A stretch of DNA of 36,931 nt, taken from contig JAGXLU010000007.1 of assembly GCA_018334565.1 (NCBI GenBank), forward strand, positions 32,886 to 69,816. The letters run 5' to 3'. Both the position numbers and the translations under genes were made by a program. The notes below the pieces were generated by a model, which had not been told where the DNA came from, made no database searches, and was given only the letters and a program-made list of their open reading frames with translations. Positions 1 to 9,083 of the stretch are shown one piece after another; the first letter of the stretch is position 1; each line of letters opens with the position of its first letter. This DNA is from Halanaerobiales bacterium. GTDB taxonomy: Bacteria > Bacillota > Halanaerobiia > Halanaerobiales > M55B127.

Positions 1-127
1 GGGCGACAATATAGAGATGAATGCAGAACTAATTACTCCGATAGCTATGGAAGAGGGTTTAAGATTTGCGATTCGCGAAGGCGGACGTACTGTGGCTTCT
101 GGTGTTGTAACTGATATAGTTGAGTAA
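1..127 (+). CDS. tuf: Elongation factor Tu, 3' end only
   Basis: This is the last 41 codons of EF-Tu, the GTPase that delivers aminoacyl-tRNA to the ribosome; the reading frame starts at base 2 and stops with TAA at 125-127. The visible tail contains the domain III ending with [18 protein letters not shown], which is highly characteristic of bacterial EF-Tu C termini. The start lies outside the window. The position upstream of rpsJ is the usual str-to-S10 junction, so fusA, rpsG and rpsL probably precede it (inference). Confident call. Confidence 0.96.
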   Translation, partial: GDNIEMNAELITPIAMEEGLRFAIREGGRTVASGVVTDIVE

Positions 128-138
128 GATCAAGCAGA

Positions 139-172
139 AAAGAAGGGGGATTAAATTCCTCTTCTTTAATTG
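139..172 (+). terminator. Hairpin between tuf and rpsJ, weak terminator or attenuator
   Basis: Bases 139-150 (AAAGAAGGGGGA) can pair with 156-167 (TTCCTCTTCTTT) over 12 pairs, two of them G-T, around a TTAAA loop. The following bases are T-rich but interrupted (AATTGTTCTTTAT), so termination may be partial. The position separates the str and S10 units, which suggests an attenuator or terminator with read-through. No clear separate promoter for rpsJ was found here. Confidence 0.5.
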
Positions 173-207
173 TTCTTTATCTTGGTTTGTTTGAAGGAGG
201 GAAGATA

Positions 208-519
208 ATGACCAACCATGAAAAAATTAGAATTAGGTTAAAATCGTTTGAACACGAACTTTTAGATAAATCAGCAGAAAAGATTGTGGGTACTGCTAAA
301 AGAACAGGGGCTGAGGTTTCAGGTCCGATCCCACTTCCAACTAAAAAAGAAATATTTACTGTATTGAGATCTCCTCATGTTCACAAAGATGCCAGAGAGC
401 AATTTGAGATGAGGACTCATAAAAGGTTAATTGATATCCTTGATCCAACTTCAAAAACGGTAGATTCTCTGATGAGATTAGATTTACCTGCCGGTGTTGA
501 TATTGAGATTAAATTATAA
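208..519 (+). CDS. rpsJ: 30S ribosomal protein S10
   Basis: S10 sits in the head of the 30S subunit and, as NusE, also takes part in transcription antitermination. The protein is 103 residues, the normal length, with the family motifs [14 protein letters not shown] at the start and [20 protein letters not shown] in the middle. The ATG at 208 is chosen because it lies 7 bases after AAGGAGGG; an upstream in-frame TTG at 187 would put the Shine-Dalgarno inside the gene. It is the first gene of the S10 operon, followed 21 bases later by rplC. Confidence 0.97.
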   Translation: MTNHEKIRIRLKSFEHELLDKSAEKIVGTAKRTGAEVSGPIPLPTKKEIFTVLRSPHVHKDAREQFEMRTHKRLIDILDPTSKTVDSLMRLDLPAGVDIEIKL

Positions 520-540
520 GGTCAGGAGGTGTACTAAGAG

Positions 541-1161
541 ATGGCTAAGGGATTATTAGGTAAAAAAGTAGGTATGACACAAATATTTGATGAAAAAGAA
601 AATATGGTTCCTGTCACAGTTATTGAAGCAGGCCCCTGTGTTGTAACCGAAAAGCGTACAGAAGAAAAAGACGGATATCAAGCCGTTCAACTAGGCTTTG
701 AAGATATAAAGGAAAACAAGCTTAATAAACCGAAGATGGGACAGTTCAACAAATATGAATTAAAGCCCAAAAAGTATTTAGTAGAATTCAGAGATTTTGC
801 ATCTGATTTAGAAATTGGTGATGAGATAACAGTAGACATCTTTGAAGAAGGTGAGATCATTAAAGTGAAGGGTGTTTCTAAGGGTAAAGGTTTTTCTGGT
901 AATATCAAGAGATGGAACCAAAAAATCGGGCCCAAAACACATGGATCTCACTTTCATAGAGCTCCTGGTTCAATTGGAGCTGTGGATGCCTCTCGCGTAT
1001 TTAAGGGACAAAAGATGCCGGGTAGAATGGGAAATGAAAAAACAACTATTCATAACTTAATGGTTATGAAGGTAGACTCTGAAAGAGGGGTTGTCCTGAT
1101 TAAGGGATCTGTCCCGGGTGCTAAAAAAAGCTTAGTAAGGCTTATTGGATTAGAAAAGTAA
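541..1161 (+). CDS. rplC: 50S ribosomal protein L3
   Basis: L3 is an early-assembling 50S protein whose long loop reaches toward the peptidyl transferase centre. The 206-residue product opens with GLLGKKVGMTQIFDE and carries the loop signature THGSHFHRAPGSIGA and GQKMPGRMGNE, all typical of bacterial L3, and its length is normal. It starts with ATG 8 bases after AGGAGGTG and is followed by rplD after 29 bases, the standard S10 operon order. Confidence 0.97.
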   Translation: MAKGLLGKKVGMTQIFDEKENMVPVTVIEAGPCVVTEKRTEEKDGYQAVQLGFEDIKENKLNKPKMGQFNKYELKPKKYLVEFRDFASDLEIGDEITVDIFEEGEIIKVKGVSKGKGFSGNIKRWNQKIGPKTHGSHFHRAPGSIGAVDASRVFKGQKMPGRMGNEKTTIHNLMVMKVDSERGVVLIKGSVPGAKKSLVRLIGLEK

Positions 1162-1190
1162 AATTTTAGAGATGGAAAGGAGGACATATA

Positions 1191-1820
1191 ATGCCTCAAA
1201 CAATGAAATATAACAGCAAAGGTGAAAAAACTGATGAAATAGATTTATCAGATGACATTTTTGATATTGAAATAAATAAAGAAGTTGTACACCAGGTTGT
1301 GACCGCGCAATTAGCAAAAGTTAGAAGTGGAACTGCTTCTACTAAAACCAGAAGTGAAGTTAGAGGTGGGGGAAGAAAACCATGGAGACAAAAAGGTACA
1401 GGTCGTGCCAGACACGGCAGTATTCGCTCTCCTTTATGGGTTGGTGGAGGAATTACCTTTGGGCCCAAACCTCGCTCTTATAATAAAAAAGTAAATAAAA
1501 AAATGAAGAAGAATGCTCTAAAGTCAGTTTTAACTGACAAAGTAAAAAACGAGGGTGTTATGATTTTAGATGAACTTAAAATGGATGAAATCAAAACACA
1601 GGAAATGGTAAATTTTTTAGATGATTTAGGTTTAAAAGACAGGAAGGTATTAATTTTGTTGCCCGGTAAAGATAAAAATATTTACTTATCAGCACGCAAT
1701 ATTCCTCATGTAAAAACACTAGTATTGGATGGTTTAAATACTTATGACCTCTTGAATAATGAAGTAATTTTAACAACTGAAGAGGCGGTAAGAAAGATTG
1801 AGGAGGTGCTGGGAAAATGA
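1191..1820 (+). CDS. rplD: 50S ribosomal protein L4
   Basis: L4 is a 50S assembly initiator whose extended loop lines the peptide exit tunnel. The 209-residue protein has the conserved loop segment GGGRKPWRQKGTGRARHGS followed by RSPLWVGGGITFGPKPR, which is diagnostic. The ATG follows AAAGGAGG. Its TGA stop overlaps the rplW ATG by four bases (ATGA), so the two are probably translationally coupled. In E. coli L4 represses its own operon, but no matching leader structure was recognised here. Confidence 0.96.
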   Translation: MPQTMKYNSKGEKTDEIDLSDDIFDIEINKEVVHQVVTAQLAKVRSGTASTKTRSEVRGGGRKPWRQKGTGRARHGSIRSPLWVGGGITFGPKPRSYNKKVNKKMKKNALKSVLTDKVKNEGVMILDELKMDEIKTQEMVNFLDDLGLKDRKVLILLPGKDKNIYLSARNIPHVKTLVLDGLNTYDLLNNEVILTTEEAVRKIEEVLGK

Positions 1821-2107
1821 GAGAACCCAGAGATATTTTAATTAAACCGGTAATTACAGAAAACAGTATGCTAAAGATGGAAGAAAACAATACTTATACT
1901 TTTAAGGTAGCAAGAAATGCCAATAAAGTAGAAATAAGAAAAGCTGTTGAAAAAATCTTTGATGTAAATGTAGACAATGTAAATACGATGAATATCCGTG
2001 GTAAAAAACGCAGACTTGGCAGAAATGAAGGAAGAACATCAAGCTGGAAAAAAGCACTAGTAAGATTAGTTGAAGGAGATTCAATAGAAATATTTGAAGG
2101 GCTCTAA
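1817..2107 (+). CDS. rplW: 50S ribosomal protein L23
   Basis: L23 lies at the tunnel exit and is the docking site for trigger factor and SRP. At 96 residues it has the normal bacterial size, with the family opening [14 protein letters not shown], the central [14 protein letters not shown] and the loop [11 protein letters not shown]. It begins inside the end of rplD (4-base ATGA overlap) and is followed by rplB in the canonical order. Confidence 0.95.
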   Translation: MREPRDILIKPVITENSMLKMEENNTYTFKVARNANKVEIRKAVEKIFDVNVDNVNTMNIRGKKRRLGRNEGRTSSWKKALVRLVEGDSIEIFEGL

Positions 2108-2133
2108 TATTGATTGTTAAAGGAGGGGACACA

Positions 2134-2967
2134 ATGGCTATTAAGACTTTTAAACCTACAACTCCTTCCAGGAGATATATGACGGTTTCTTCTTTTGAAG
2201 AAATTACAAAAAAGCAGCCAGAGAAAAGTTTATTAACTACAATTAAAAAAAGTGGTGGGCGTAATGCGAACGGAAGGATAACTTCGAGAAGAAGAGGTGG
2301 AGGACATAAGAGGCGTTATAGGATAATAGATTTTAAAAGAGATAAGGATGGAATACCAGCAACGGTATCTGCCATCGAATATGATCCAAATAGAACTGCA
2401 AGAATTGCACTTTTAACATATGTTGATGGAGAAAAAAGATATATTATTGCTCCCGACAAACTATCAGTTGGGGAAAAAGTAATTTCTGGAGCCGGTGCAG
2501 ATATTGTACCAGGAAATGCTTTGAAACTAAAAGATATTCCAGTTGGAACTATCATTCATAATGTAGAATTACAACCTGGTAAAGGTGGACAGATTGCCAG
2601 ATCAGCTGGTTCTAATGCTCAGATATTGGCTAAAGAAGGAAAGTATACTCACGTGAAAATGCCTTCTAGCGAGGTGCGCTTGATCAGGCAGGAATGTAAG
2701 GCGACTATTGGACAGGTTGGCAATATTAATCATGAGAATATTACACTTGGTAAAGCCGGTCGCAGTAGATGGAAGGGTAAAAGACCGTCTGTGCGTGGTG
2801 TTGTAATGAATCCACATGATCATCCCCATGGTGGTGGTGAGGGTAAATCACCTGCAGGACGTCATCCAGTTACTCCCTGGGGACAAAAGACTATGGGTAA
2901 AAAGACCAGGAAAACTAAGCAATCTGATAGATATATTATTAGGCCCCGCAAAACCAAGAAAAGATAA
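2134..2967 (+). CDS. rplB: 50S ribosomal protein L2
   Basis: L2 is needed for subunit association and peptidyl transfer. The 277-residue product begins [17 protein letters not shown], carries [20 protein letters not shown], and near the C terminus [19 protein letters not shown], which includes the conserved histidine region close to the catalytic centre. ATG 2134 is preferred over the upstream TTG at 2110 because it follows AAAGGAGGGG at a normal spacing. The length is typical of the family. Confidence 0.97.
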   Translation: MAIKTFKPTTPSRRYMTVSSFEEITKKQPEKSLLTTIKKSGGRNANGRITSRRRGGGHKRRYRIIDFKRDKDGIPATVSAIEYDPNRTARIALLTYVDGEKRYIIAPDKLSVGEKVISGAGADIVPGNALKLKDIPVGTIIHNVELQPGKGGQIARSAGSNAQILAKEGKYTHVKMPSSEVRLIRQECKATIGQVGNINHENITLGKAGRSRWKGKRPSVRGVVMNPHDHPHGGGEGKSPAGRHPVTPWGQKTMGKKTRKTKQSDRYIIRPRKTKKR

Positions 2968-2989
2968 AGTTTAAAGGAGGGATAGTTTT

Positions 2990-3274
2990 ATGGCTAGATC
3001 AGTTAAAAAAGGACCCTATGTTGAAGAAAAACTTATGGATAAAATAGAAGAGTTTAATGAAAGCGGCAAAAAAGAGGTTATAAAAACATGGTCTCGTAGC
3101 TCAACCATCTTTCCCAATATGGTTGGTCATACAATTGCTGTTCACGATGGAAGAAAACATGTACCAATATTTATAACTGAAGAAATGGTAGGACATAAAT
3201 TAGGTGAGTTTGCGCCTACAAGAATATTTAGAGGACATAGTAGACACACTGAACGTTCTACTACACTTAAATAA
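2990..3274 (+). CDS. rpsS: 30S ribosomal protein S19
   Basis: S19 forms part of the 30S head and, with S13, contacts the A-site tRNA and helps form intersubunit bridges. The 94-residue product shows [15 protein letters not shown], then [19 protein letters not shown] and [16 protein letters not shown], all hallmark segments. It starts at ATG behind AAAGGAGGG and lies between rplB and rplV as expected. Confidence 0.96.
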   Translation: MARSVKKGPYVEEKLMDKIEEFNESGKKEVIKTWSRSSTIFPNMVGHTIAVHDGRKHVPIFITEEMVGHKLGEFAPTRIFRGHSRHTERSTTLK

Positions 3275-3296
3275 ACACTAAAGGGGGGTTTATATT

Positions 3297-3638
3297 ATGG
3301 AAGCTAAAGCTGTGGCCAAATATGTGAGAGTTTCCCCGCGTAAAACAAGGAGAGTAATTGATTTAATAAGAGGGAAAGATATTGGACAGGCATTGGGTAT
3401 ATTGAGAAACACACCTAATAAGCCTTCAAAAATAGTAGAAAAGGTACTAAACTCAGCAATTGCAAATGCAGAGAATAATCATGATATGCTTGTCGATGAT
3501 TTATATGTAGAAAAATGTTTTGTTGATGAAGGACCAACTATGAAAAGATTCCGTCCAAGAGCAATGGGGCAGGCTAGTCCAATTAATAAAAGGACAAGCC
3601 ATGTTACTGTTATTCTTGAAGATAAGAAGGAGGGTTAA
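3297..3638 (+). CDS. rplV: 50S ribosomal protein L22
   Basis: L22 reaches into the exit tunnel with a long beta hairpin; changes in that hairpin give macrolide resistance in other bacteria. The product is 113 residues, with [20 protein letters not shown] near the N terminus and [20 protein letters not shown] in the hairpin-to-C-terminal part. It starts with ATG behind AAAGGGGGG and ends 2 bases before rpsC, so the two genes are probably coupled. Confidence 0.96.
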   Translation: MEAKAVAKYVRVSPRKTRRVIDLIRGKDIGQALGILRNTPNKPSKIVEKVLNSAIANAENNHDMLVDDLYVEKCFVDEGPTMKRFRPRAMGQASPINKRTSHVTVILEDKKEG

Positions 3639-3640
3639 AT

Positions 3641-4285
3641 TTGGGTCAAAAAGTAAATCCACATGGTCTTCGTGTAGGTATAATTAAAGATTGGGATGCT
3701 AAATGGTATGCTGATAAAGATAATTATTCTGAATTACTACACGAAGATATAGAAATAAGAAAGCATATAAAAAACAAGATGTATGAAGCTGGCATTTCAA
3801 GAGTTGTTATCGAAAGGGCTGCTAATAAATTAAAAATAGATGTTCATACTGCAAGACCTGGAATGGTTATCGGTAGAGGCGGTTCTGAAGTAGACGCCTT
3901 GCGCAAAGATATAGAGAGCAAAACAGGAAAATCTGTTCAGATAAATGTTGTTGAAGTAGACAAACCAGAGCTCAATGCTCAGTTAGTTGCTGAAAATATT
4001 GCTCAACAGTTATTACGACGAGTTTCTTTTAGAAGAGCAATGAAAAAGGCAATGGATAGAGCAATGCAGATGGGAGCAGAGGGTTTTAAAATAATGAGCA
4101 GCGGCAGATTGGGTGGAGCAGAGATGGCTAGAACAGAAGGCTATCAAGAAGGTAGTGTGCCCCTGCATACCCTTAGAGCCGATATAGATTATGGTTTTGC
4201 AGAATCAAATACGACATATGGTAAAATAGGTATTAAAGTTTGGATTAATAAAGGTGAAATATTACCTGAAGTAGATGAAGAATAA
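3641..4285 (+). CDS. rpsC: 30S ribosomal protein S3
   Basis: S3 lines the mRNA entry pore of the 30S subunit. The 214-residue product starts [19 protein letters not shown], has a KH-type RNA-binding segment with [17 protein letters not shown] (about residues 69-85), and ends after the conserved [20 protein letters not shown] region. It is initiated by TTG at 3641, 6 bases after AAGGAGGG, because no ATG fits the conserved N terminus. It is slightly shorter at the C terminus than some relatives. Confidence 0.96.
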   Translation: MGQKVNPHGLRVGIIKDWDAKWYADKDNYSELLHEDIEIRKHIKNKMYEAGISRVVIERAANKLKIDVHTARPGMVIGRGGSEVDALRKDIESKTGKSVQINVVEVDKPELNAQLVAENIAQQLLRRVSFRRAMKKAMDRAMQMGAEGFKIMSSGRLGGAEMARTEGYQEGSVPLHTLRADIDYGFAESNTTYGKIGIKVWINKGEILPEVDEE

Positions 4286-4312
4286 TAGAATTGTTTGGAA
4301 GGAGGTTTCTAA

Positions 4313-4747
4313 ATGTTAGTACCTAAAAGGGTTAAACATCGAAAACAACAAAGAGGCAGATTGAAGGGAAGAGCCGTAAGAGGTACCGAGATATCTTTTG
4401 GTGAATATGGACTGCGGGCTCTTGAACCTCACTGGATCAACAATCACCAGATTGAAGCTGCCCGTGTTGCTTTGACTAGATATATAAAAAGAGGCGGGAA
4501 AGTCTGGGTAAAGTTATTTCCCGATAAACCTGTTACCGCAAAGCCTGCAGAAACAAGAATGGGTAGTGGTAAAGGTGCTCCTGAAAAATGGGTTGCAGTT
4601 GTAAAGCCCGGTAGGATTATGTTTGAATTGGCCGGTGTATCTGAAGATGTTGCAAAGGAAGCGATGAGACTTGCTTCTCATAAACTGCCAATTAAGACTA
4701 AATTTGTGAAACGTGATGAAACGGATGGTGAGTCCAATGAGAGCTGA
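4313..4747 (+). CDS. rplP: 50S ribosomal protein L16
   Basis: L16 binds near the A-site tRNA elbow and is needed for 50S maturation. The protein has 144 residues with [19 protein letters not shown] at the start, [13 protein letters not shown], and [19 protein letters not shown], which includes the loop near the peptidyl transferase centre. The start follows AAGGAGG. Its 3' end overlaps rpmC by 11 bases. Confidence 0.96.
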   Translation: MLVPKRVKHRKQQRGRLKGRAVRGTEISFGEYGLRALEPHWINNHQIEAARVALTRYIKRGGKVWVKLFPDKPVTAKPAETRMGSGKGAPEKWVAVVKPGRIMFELAGVSEDVAKEAMRLASHKLPIKTKFVKRDETDGESNES

Positions 4748-4940
4748 TGAATTAAGGAACTTAAATGATGCAGAATTAGACCAGAAGATGAGAGAATTCA
4801 AGGAAGAACTTTTTAATCTGAGATTCCAACATGCGACTGCTCAATTAGATAATCCTACTAGGATTCGTGAAGTTAGAAGAATTATAGCTCGCATTAAAAC
4901 TATTAAACGCGAACAGGAACTTGGGATTAATCAAGTTTAG
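4737..4940 (+). CDS. rpmC: 50S ribosomal protein L29
   Basis: L29 is a small two-helix protein beside L23 at the tunnel exit. The 67-residue product [18 protein letters not shown] followed by [19 protein letters not shown] matches the family well. I chose ATG 4737 because family members begin M(K/R)A(D/K)ELR. In-frame ATGs lie upstream at 4713, 4716 and 4725, inside rplP. No strong Shine-Dalgarno precedes the gene (only GGATGGTGAG), which fits coupling to rplP through the 11-base overlap. Confidence 0.92.
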   Translation: MRADELRNLNDAELDQKMREFKEELFNLRFQHATAQLDNPTRIREVRRIIARIKTIKREQELGINQV

Positions 4941-4963
4941 TTTGATAAGAAAGGAGATTGATT

Positions 4964-5224
4964 ATGGCAGATATTAATACAAATAAAAAAATACGTACTG
5001 GTATTGTGACCAGTGATAAAATGAATAAAACTGTCACAGTTGCTGTTGAACGCAAAACTCAGCACCCCTTATATAAAAGAGTTGTAAAAAAGACAAAAAA
5101 TTATAAAGCACATGACGAAGAAAATAAATGTAACGAGGGTGATAAAGTACGTATTGTAGAAACTCGTCCCTTAAGTAAGACTAAAAGATGGAGAGTATTT
5201 GAAATTATAGATAAAGCTGAATAA
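4964..5224 (+). CDS. rpsQ: 30S ribosomal protein S17
   Basis: S17 is a primary 16S rRNA-binding protein with an OB fold. The 86-residue product includes [20 protein letters not shown] and [19 protein letters not shown], then [18 protein letters not shown], all typical. The ATG at 4964 follows AAGGAG with good spacing; the upstream TTG at 4958 adds only two residues and is less likely. Canonical position between rpmC and rplN. Confidence 0.95.
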   Translation: MADINTNKKIRTGIVTSDKMNKTVTVAVERKTQHPLYKRVVKKTKNYKAHDEENKCNEGDKVRIVETRPLSKTKRWRVFEIIDKAE

Positions 5225-5258
5225 TGTTCATTTCAAGATTTAGATAGGAGGGTTCTTA

Positions 5259-5627
5259 ATGATACAGTCTGAGAGCAGACTAAAAGTTGCCGATAATTCA
5301 GGAGCTCGTGAACTTTTATGTATAAAAGTACTAGGTGGATCAAGAAAAAAATATGCCGGTATCGGTGATAAGGTTATAGCGAGTGTCAAAGAGGCTATAC
5401 CTGATGGAATGGTTAAAAAAGGCGAAGTTGTAACAGCCTTGATTGTTAGAACAAAAAAAGAAATGAAAAGAAAAGATGGTTCATATATCAAATTTGATGA
5501 AAACGCAGCCGTTATTATAGATAATAATGAAGATCCTACAGGTACCCGCATTTTTGGACCTGTAACAAGAGAATTGAGAGATAAAAATTATATGAAAATT
5601 ATCTCCTTGGCACCTGAGGTATTATAA
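5259..5627 (+). CDS. rplN: 50S ribosomal protein L14
   Basis: L14 lies at the subunit interface and forms bridges with the 30S. The product is exactly 122 residues, the standard length, starting [20 protein letters not shown], with [16 protein letters not shown] and the C-terminal [20 protein letters not shown]. It follows GGAGGG with normal spacing and is followed 15 bases later by rplX. Confidence 0.97.
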   Translation: MIQSESRLKVADNSGARELLCIKVLGGSRKKYAGIGDKVIASVKEAIPDGMVKKGEVVTALIVRTKKEMKRKDGSYIKFDENAAVIIDNNEDPTGTRIFGPVTRELRDKNYMKIISLAPEVL

Positions 5628-5642
5628 AAGGGGGGGATTTTA

Positions 5643-5957
5643 ATGAGAATTAAAAAAGACGATACTGTTGAAGTTATATATGGCAAGGATAAAGGTAAAA
5701 GAGGTAAGGTTTTAAGTGTTGACAGAGACAATGATCGGATTATTGTTGAAGGAATAAATATTGTAAGTAGACATATGCGCCCTACTCAGGATATGCCTGA
5801 AGGTGGAATTCTTGAAAACGAAGGCCCTATCCATATTTCTAATGTTATGCTTGTCTGTCCTCGCTGTGATGAAAGGTCTCGCTTTGGCGTGGATGTTTTA
5901 GATAATGGCAAAAAGGTTAGGGTATGTAAGAGCTGTCAGGAAGTCATAGACAAATAG
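5643..5957 (+). CDS. rplX: 50S ribosomal protein L24 with a four-cysteine C-terminal knuckle
   Basis: L24 is an assembly initiator with a KOW fold. The 104-residue protein shows the KOW segment VEVIYGKDKGKRGKVL, then IVEGINIVSRHMRP and the GPIHISNVMLV motif. After this it carries two CxxC pairs (C72/C75 and C95/C98) that look like a zinc-binding knuckle; this form is known in some bacteria and absent from many others such as E. coli. It starts at ATG behind AAGGGGGGG. Confidence 0.95.
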   Translation: MRIKKDDTVEVIYGKDKGKRGKVLSVDRDNDRIIVEGINIVSRHMRPTQDMPEGGILENEGPIHISNVMLVCPRCDERSRFGVDVLDNGKKVRVCKSCQEVIDK

Positions 5958-5981
5958 ATTTAACGCAAAGGAGGTTTTTGG

Positions 5982-6521
5982 ATGTCTGTTTTAGCCGATA
6001 AATATCGAGAAGAATATCTACCTCAATTAGTCGAAAAATTTGATTATAGTAATGTTATGGAAGCACCTATGCTAAAAAAAGTTGTTGTTAATGTGGGGAT
6101 TGGTGAAGCAAAAGAAGACCCCAAATTATTGGATCAGGTAGTTGAAAATATAGCTAATATAACAGGGCAGCAGCCCACTATAACAAGATCAAAAAGAGCA
6201 ATAGCAAATTTTAAAATTCGAGAGGGAATGCCAATCGGCGTAAAAGTAACCCTGCGCGGAGAATATATGTATGAATTTATATATAAGTTGATCAATATTA
6301 CTTATCCACGTGTTAGGGATTTTAGAGGTATTTCTCCCGATGCTTTTGACGGTAGAGGCAATTATAGTCTTGGACTGGATGAGCACATAGTTTTCCCGGA
6401 AATTAAAATTGATGATGTAGACAAAGTTCATGGTGTTCAAGTAACGATCGTTACTTCAGCGGAAACCGATGAAGAAGCATACGAGTTATTGAGTTTGATG
6501 GGTATGCCATTTAAAAAATAG
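5982..6521 (+). CDS. rplE: 50S ribosomal protein L5
   Basis: L5 binds 5S rRNA and contacts the P-site tRNA and S13. The 179-residue product, the normal length, contains [38 protein letters not shown] and the C-terminal [20 protein letters not shown] follows AAAGGAGG at 8-base spacing. Standard spc operon position between rplX and the S14 gene. Confidence 0.96.
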   Translation: MSVLADKYREEYLPQLVEKFDYSNVMEAPMLKKVVVNVGIGEAKEDPKLLDQVVENIANITGQQPTITRSKRAIANFKIREGMPIGVKVTLRGEYMYEFIYKLINITYPRVRDFRGISPDAFDGRGNYSLGLDEHIVFPEIKIDDVDKVHGVQVTIVTSAETDEEAYELLSLMGMPFKK

Positions 6522-6546
6522 TCCTTAAAAAGGAGGGATTAATTTT

Positions 6547-6732
6547 ATGGCTCGTAAAGCATTAATAGAGAAAGCTAACAAGGAGCCTAAATATTCTACA
6601 CGCAAGGTAAATAGATGTAGTAGATGTGGTAGATCAAGAGGTTACATGAGAAAATTTGATCTCTGTAGGATTTGTTTCAGAGAATTAGCGCATAAAGGTC
6701 AAATACCTGGAGTAAAAAAAGCAAGTTGGTAA
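6547..6732 (+). CDS. rpsZ: 30S ribosomal protein S14, zinc-binding type Z
   Basis: S14 is part of the 30S head. This is the short C+ form, 61 residues, with four cysteines (C24, C27, C40, C43) in the pattern CSRCGR...CRICF that binds zinc, and the usual ending [11 protein letters not shown]. Many Firmicutes carry a second, zinc-free S14 elsewhere for zinc-poor conditions; none is in this window. The gene may also be listed as rpsN. Confidence 0.96.
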   Translation: MARKALIEKANKEPKYSTRKVNRCSRCGRSRGYMRKFDLCRICFRELAHKGQIPGVKKASW

Positions 6733-6754
6733 AATTAGGAAGGAGGATGGTTTA

Positions 6755-7153
6755 ATGAATATTACTGATCCGATTGCAGATATGTTAACTCGTGTCCGTA
6801 ACTCCAATAATGTGAATAAAGATGTTGTTGATATACCTGCTTCTAATTTAAAGATAAATATTGCTAAGACTTTAAAGGATGAAGGTTTTATAAGAGAATA
6901 TAAAATTATAGATAATTATCCTCAGAATAAAGTAAGGATTTATTTGAAGTATGGTAAAGAAGATGAAAAAGTTATAACTGGAATCAAAAGAATTAGCAAA
7001 CCCGGATTAAGAGTTTATGTTAATAAAAATGAAATTCCAAGAGTACTCGGTGGATTAGGTATAGCAGTTATTTCTACTTCCCGAGGAATCTTAACAGATA
7101 AACAAGCTAGAGAAGAAGGTGTTGGTGGAGAAGTTCTCTGCTATGTATGGTAA
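6755..7153 (+). CDS. rpsH: 30S ribosomal protein S8
   Basis: S8 is a primary binder of the 16S central domain and, in E. coli, the translational repressor of the spc operon. The 132-residue product contains [18 protein letters not shown] at the start, [14 protein letters not shown] and the C-terminal [20 protein letters not shown]. It starts at ATG behind AAGGAGG. No spc-type repressor site was recognised. Confidence 0.96.
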   Translation: MNITDPIADMLTRVRNSNNVNKDVVDIPASNLKINIAKTLKDEGFIREYKIIDNYPQNKVRIYLKYGKEDEKVITGIKRISKPGLRVYVNKNEIPRVLGGLGIAVISTSRGILTDKQAREEGVGGEVLCYVW

Positions 7154-7195
7154 GAAATTGTTATATTTTAAGAAAAATAGCTGGAGGTGAATTGT

Positions 7196-7726
7196 ATGTC
7201 ACGTATAGGTAAACAACCTGTTAACATTCCAGAAAAAGTCAATGTAAATGTGGAACAAAATAAAGTAACTGTTCAGGGCCCTAAAGGTGAAATAACCAAA
7301 GAATTTAACCCATCTTTTAATGTCAGCATTAAAGATGATGCTGTTGTAGTAGAAAGGCCATCAGATTCAAAAGATGATCGTTCACAGCATGGTTTAATTC
7401 GTAGCTTGATAGAAGGAATGGTTGAAGGTGTAACAGAGGGTTTTTCTAAGAAATTAAAACTAGTAGGTGTGGGTTATAGCGCAAAGGTGCAGTCTAAGGA
7501 CCTAATATTAGAGGTTGGTTATTCTCACCCTATAAAAATAGAAGCACCTGAAGGTATAGACTTTAATGTAGAAAAAGATATTATTACTGTATCAGGTTAT
7601 GATAAACAGTTAGTCGGTGATGTTGCAGCTAATATAAGAGAAACTAGAAAACCTGAACCCTATAAAGGTAAAGGGGTTAGATATGTAGGCGAACACATTA
7701 GAAGGAAAGTTGGTAAAACCGGTTAA
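7196..7726 (+). CDS. rplF: 50S ribosomal protein L6
   Basis: L6 supports the factor-binding region of the 50S subunit. The 176-residue product begins MSRIGKQPVNIPEKVNV, has QGPKGE, and ends with NIRETRKPEPYKGKGVRYVG and a basic tail. ATG 7196 follows GGAGGTGA; an in-frame GTG at 7187 lies within the Shine-Dalgarno and is rejected. The stop is immediately followed by the rplR leader. Confidence 0.96.
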   Translation: MSRIGKQPVNIPEKVNVNVEQNKVTVQGPKGEITKEFNPSFNVSIKDDAVVVERPSDSKDDRSQHGLIRSLIEGMVEGVTEGFSKKLKLVGVGYSAKVQSKDLILEVGYSHPIKIEAPEGIDFNVEKDIITVSGYDKQLVGDVAANIRETRKPEPYKGKGVRYVGEHIRRKVGKTG

Positions 7727-7744
7727 TTGAAGGGAGTGATAATT

Positions 7745-8101
7745 ATGGATAAGAAAACTGCCAGAAAAAGAAGGCACTTCAGGATTAGAAATAGAATGAC
7801 AGGTACTCCTGATAAACCAAGGATGGTTGTAAACAGGAGTTTAAAACATATGTATGTTCAAATTATAGATGATTTGAATGGTCATACTCTTGTTGCCGCC
7901 TCTACAGTTGATAATGATCTTAGAGATCAATTAGAGAAAAGCGGTAATATAGACGCTGCTAAAAAAGTTGGAGAATTAGCTGCTGAAAGGGCTTTAGAAA
8001 AGGACATTCAAAAAGTCGTATTTGATAGAGCCGGTTATAAATATCACGGACGTGTTCAAGCACTGGCTGACGCAGCAAGAGAAAAAGGCTTAGAATTTTA
8101 A
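7745..8101 (+). CDS. rplR: 50S ribosomal protein L18
   Basis: L18 binds 5S rRNA and helps place it in the central protuberance. The 118-residue product has [35 protein letters not shown] and the C-terminal [23 protein letters not shown] 7745 is preferred to the TTG at 7727 because it lies after AAGGGAGTGAT and matches the family length. The next gene, rpsE, follows after 16 bases. Confidence 0.96.
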   Translation: MDKKTARKRRHFRIRNRMTGTPDKPRMVVNRSLKHMYVQIIDDLNGHTLVAASTVDNDLRDQLEKSGNIDAAKKVGELAAERALEKDIQKVVFDRAGYKYHGRVQALADAAREKGLEF

Positions 8102-8117
8102 TGAAGGAGGCGAATCC

Positions 8118-8618
8118 ATGAGTAAAATTGATCCAGATAAATTGGATTTAGATGAAAGAGTAGTCAATATAAATCGTGTATCTAAAGTTGTAAAAGGTGG
8201 TCGTAACTTTAGCTTTAGTGCCCTGGTGGTAGTCGGAGATTCCAACGGATATGTGGGGGCAGGTATTGGAAAGGCTAATGAAGTTCCATCAGCCATAGGT
8301 AAAGGTGTAGATGAAGCCAAGAAGCATTTAATTAAAGTTCCACTTGTTGAAACATCTATTCCTCATGAAATAACAGGAGTATTTGGTGCAGGTAGGGTTT
8401 TACTAAAACCAGCTGTAGAAGGTACAGGCGTTATAGCCGGAGGACCGGTTCGTGCGGTAGTTGAATTAGCCGGAATAAACGATATTTTAACTAAATCACT
8501 TGGTTCATCTAATCCTATTAATATGGTAAATGCTACGATAAGTGGTTTGAAAAACTTAAAATCTGCTGAAGATGTAGCGAGATTAAGAGGAAAAACAGTA
8601 GAAGAAATTCTTGGTTAA
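8118..8618 (+). CDS. rpsE: 30S ribosomal protein S5
   Basis: S5 contributes to decoding accuracy and to mRNA entry. The 166-residue product includes [58 protein letters not shown] and the C-terminal GKTVEEILG, all typical. It starts at ATG after AAGGAGGCG. In most bacteria rpmD (L30) comes next; here the stop is followed only 20 bases later by the rplO start. Confidence 0.97.
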   Translation: MSKIDPDKLDLDERVVNINRVSKVVKGGRNFSFSALVVVGDSNGYVGAGIGKANEVPSAIGKGVDEAKKHLIKVPLVETSIPHEITGVFGAGRVLLKPAVEGTGVIAGGPVRAVVELAGINDILTKSLGSSNPINMVNATISGLKNLKSAEDVARLRGKTVEEILG

Positions 8619-8638
8619 TTAAGGAGGTGCAGTACATT

Positions 8639-9082
8639 ATGAACTTACATGACTTAAAACCTGCTGAGGGTTCTAAAAAAAGAAAAAGAAGAGTCGGACG
8701 CGGTACCGGTTCAGGTAGAGGTTATACATCTGGACGAGGGGCAAATGGCCAGAATTCAAGATCTGGTTCAAAAACCAGTCTAACTTTTGAAGGTGGGCAA
8801 ACACCTTTATTTAGACAATTACCTAAAAGAGGTTTTAATAATATTTTCAAAAAACAATACAGTATTGTAAATGTATTTCAATTAAATAAATTTGACAAAG
8901 GTACTGAGATTACACCAGAAAGGCTTCTTGAAGCCGGGTTAATAGATAAAATTGCTAAAAATGGTGTTAAGGTTTTGGCTAAGGGTGATTTGAGCAAACA
9001 GTTAGTTGTTAAAGTCCATGCCTTTAGTTCATCTGCAGTCGAGAAGATAGAAAAAGCTGGCGGAAAGGCTGAGGTGATATAA
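8639..9082 (+). CDS. rplO: 50S ribosomal protein L15
   Basis: L15 binds 23S rRNA late in assembly. The 147-residue product begins [18 protein letters not shown] and carries the glycine/arginine-rich [19 protein letters not shown], then [19 protein letters not shown], diagnostic of bacterial L15. ATG 8639 is chosen over the GTG at 8627, which sits in the AAGGAGGTG ribosome site. It directly follows rpsE, without rpmD between, and ends one base before secY. Confidence 0.96.
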   Translation: MNLHDLKPAEGSKKRKRRVGRGTGSGRGYTSGRGANGQNSRSGSKTSLTFEGGQTPLFRQLPKRGFNNIFKKQYSIVNVFQLNKFDKGTEITPERLLEAGLIDKIAKNGVKVLAKGDLSKQLVVKVHAFSSSAVEKIEKAGGKAEVI

Positions 9083-9083
9083 G

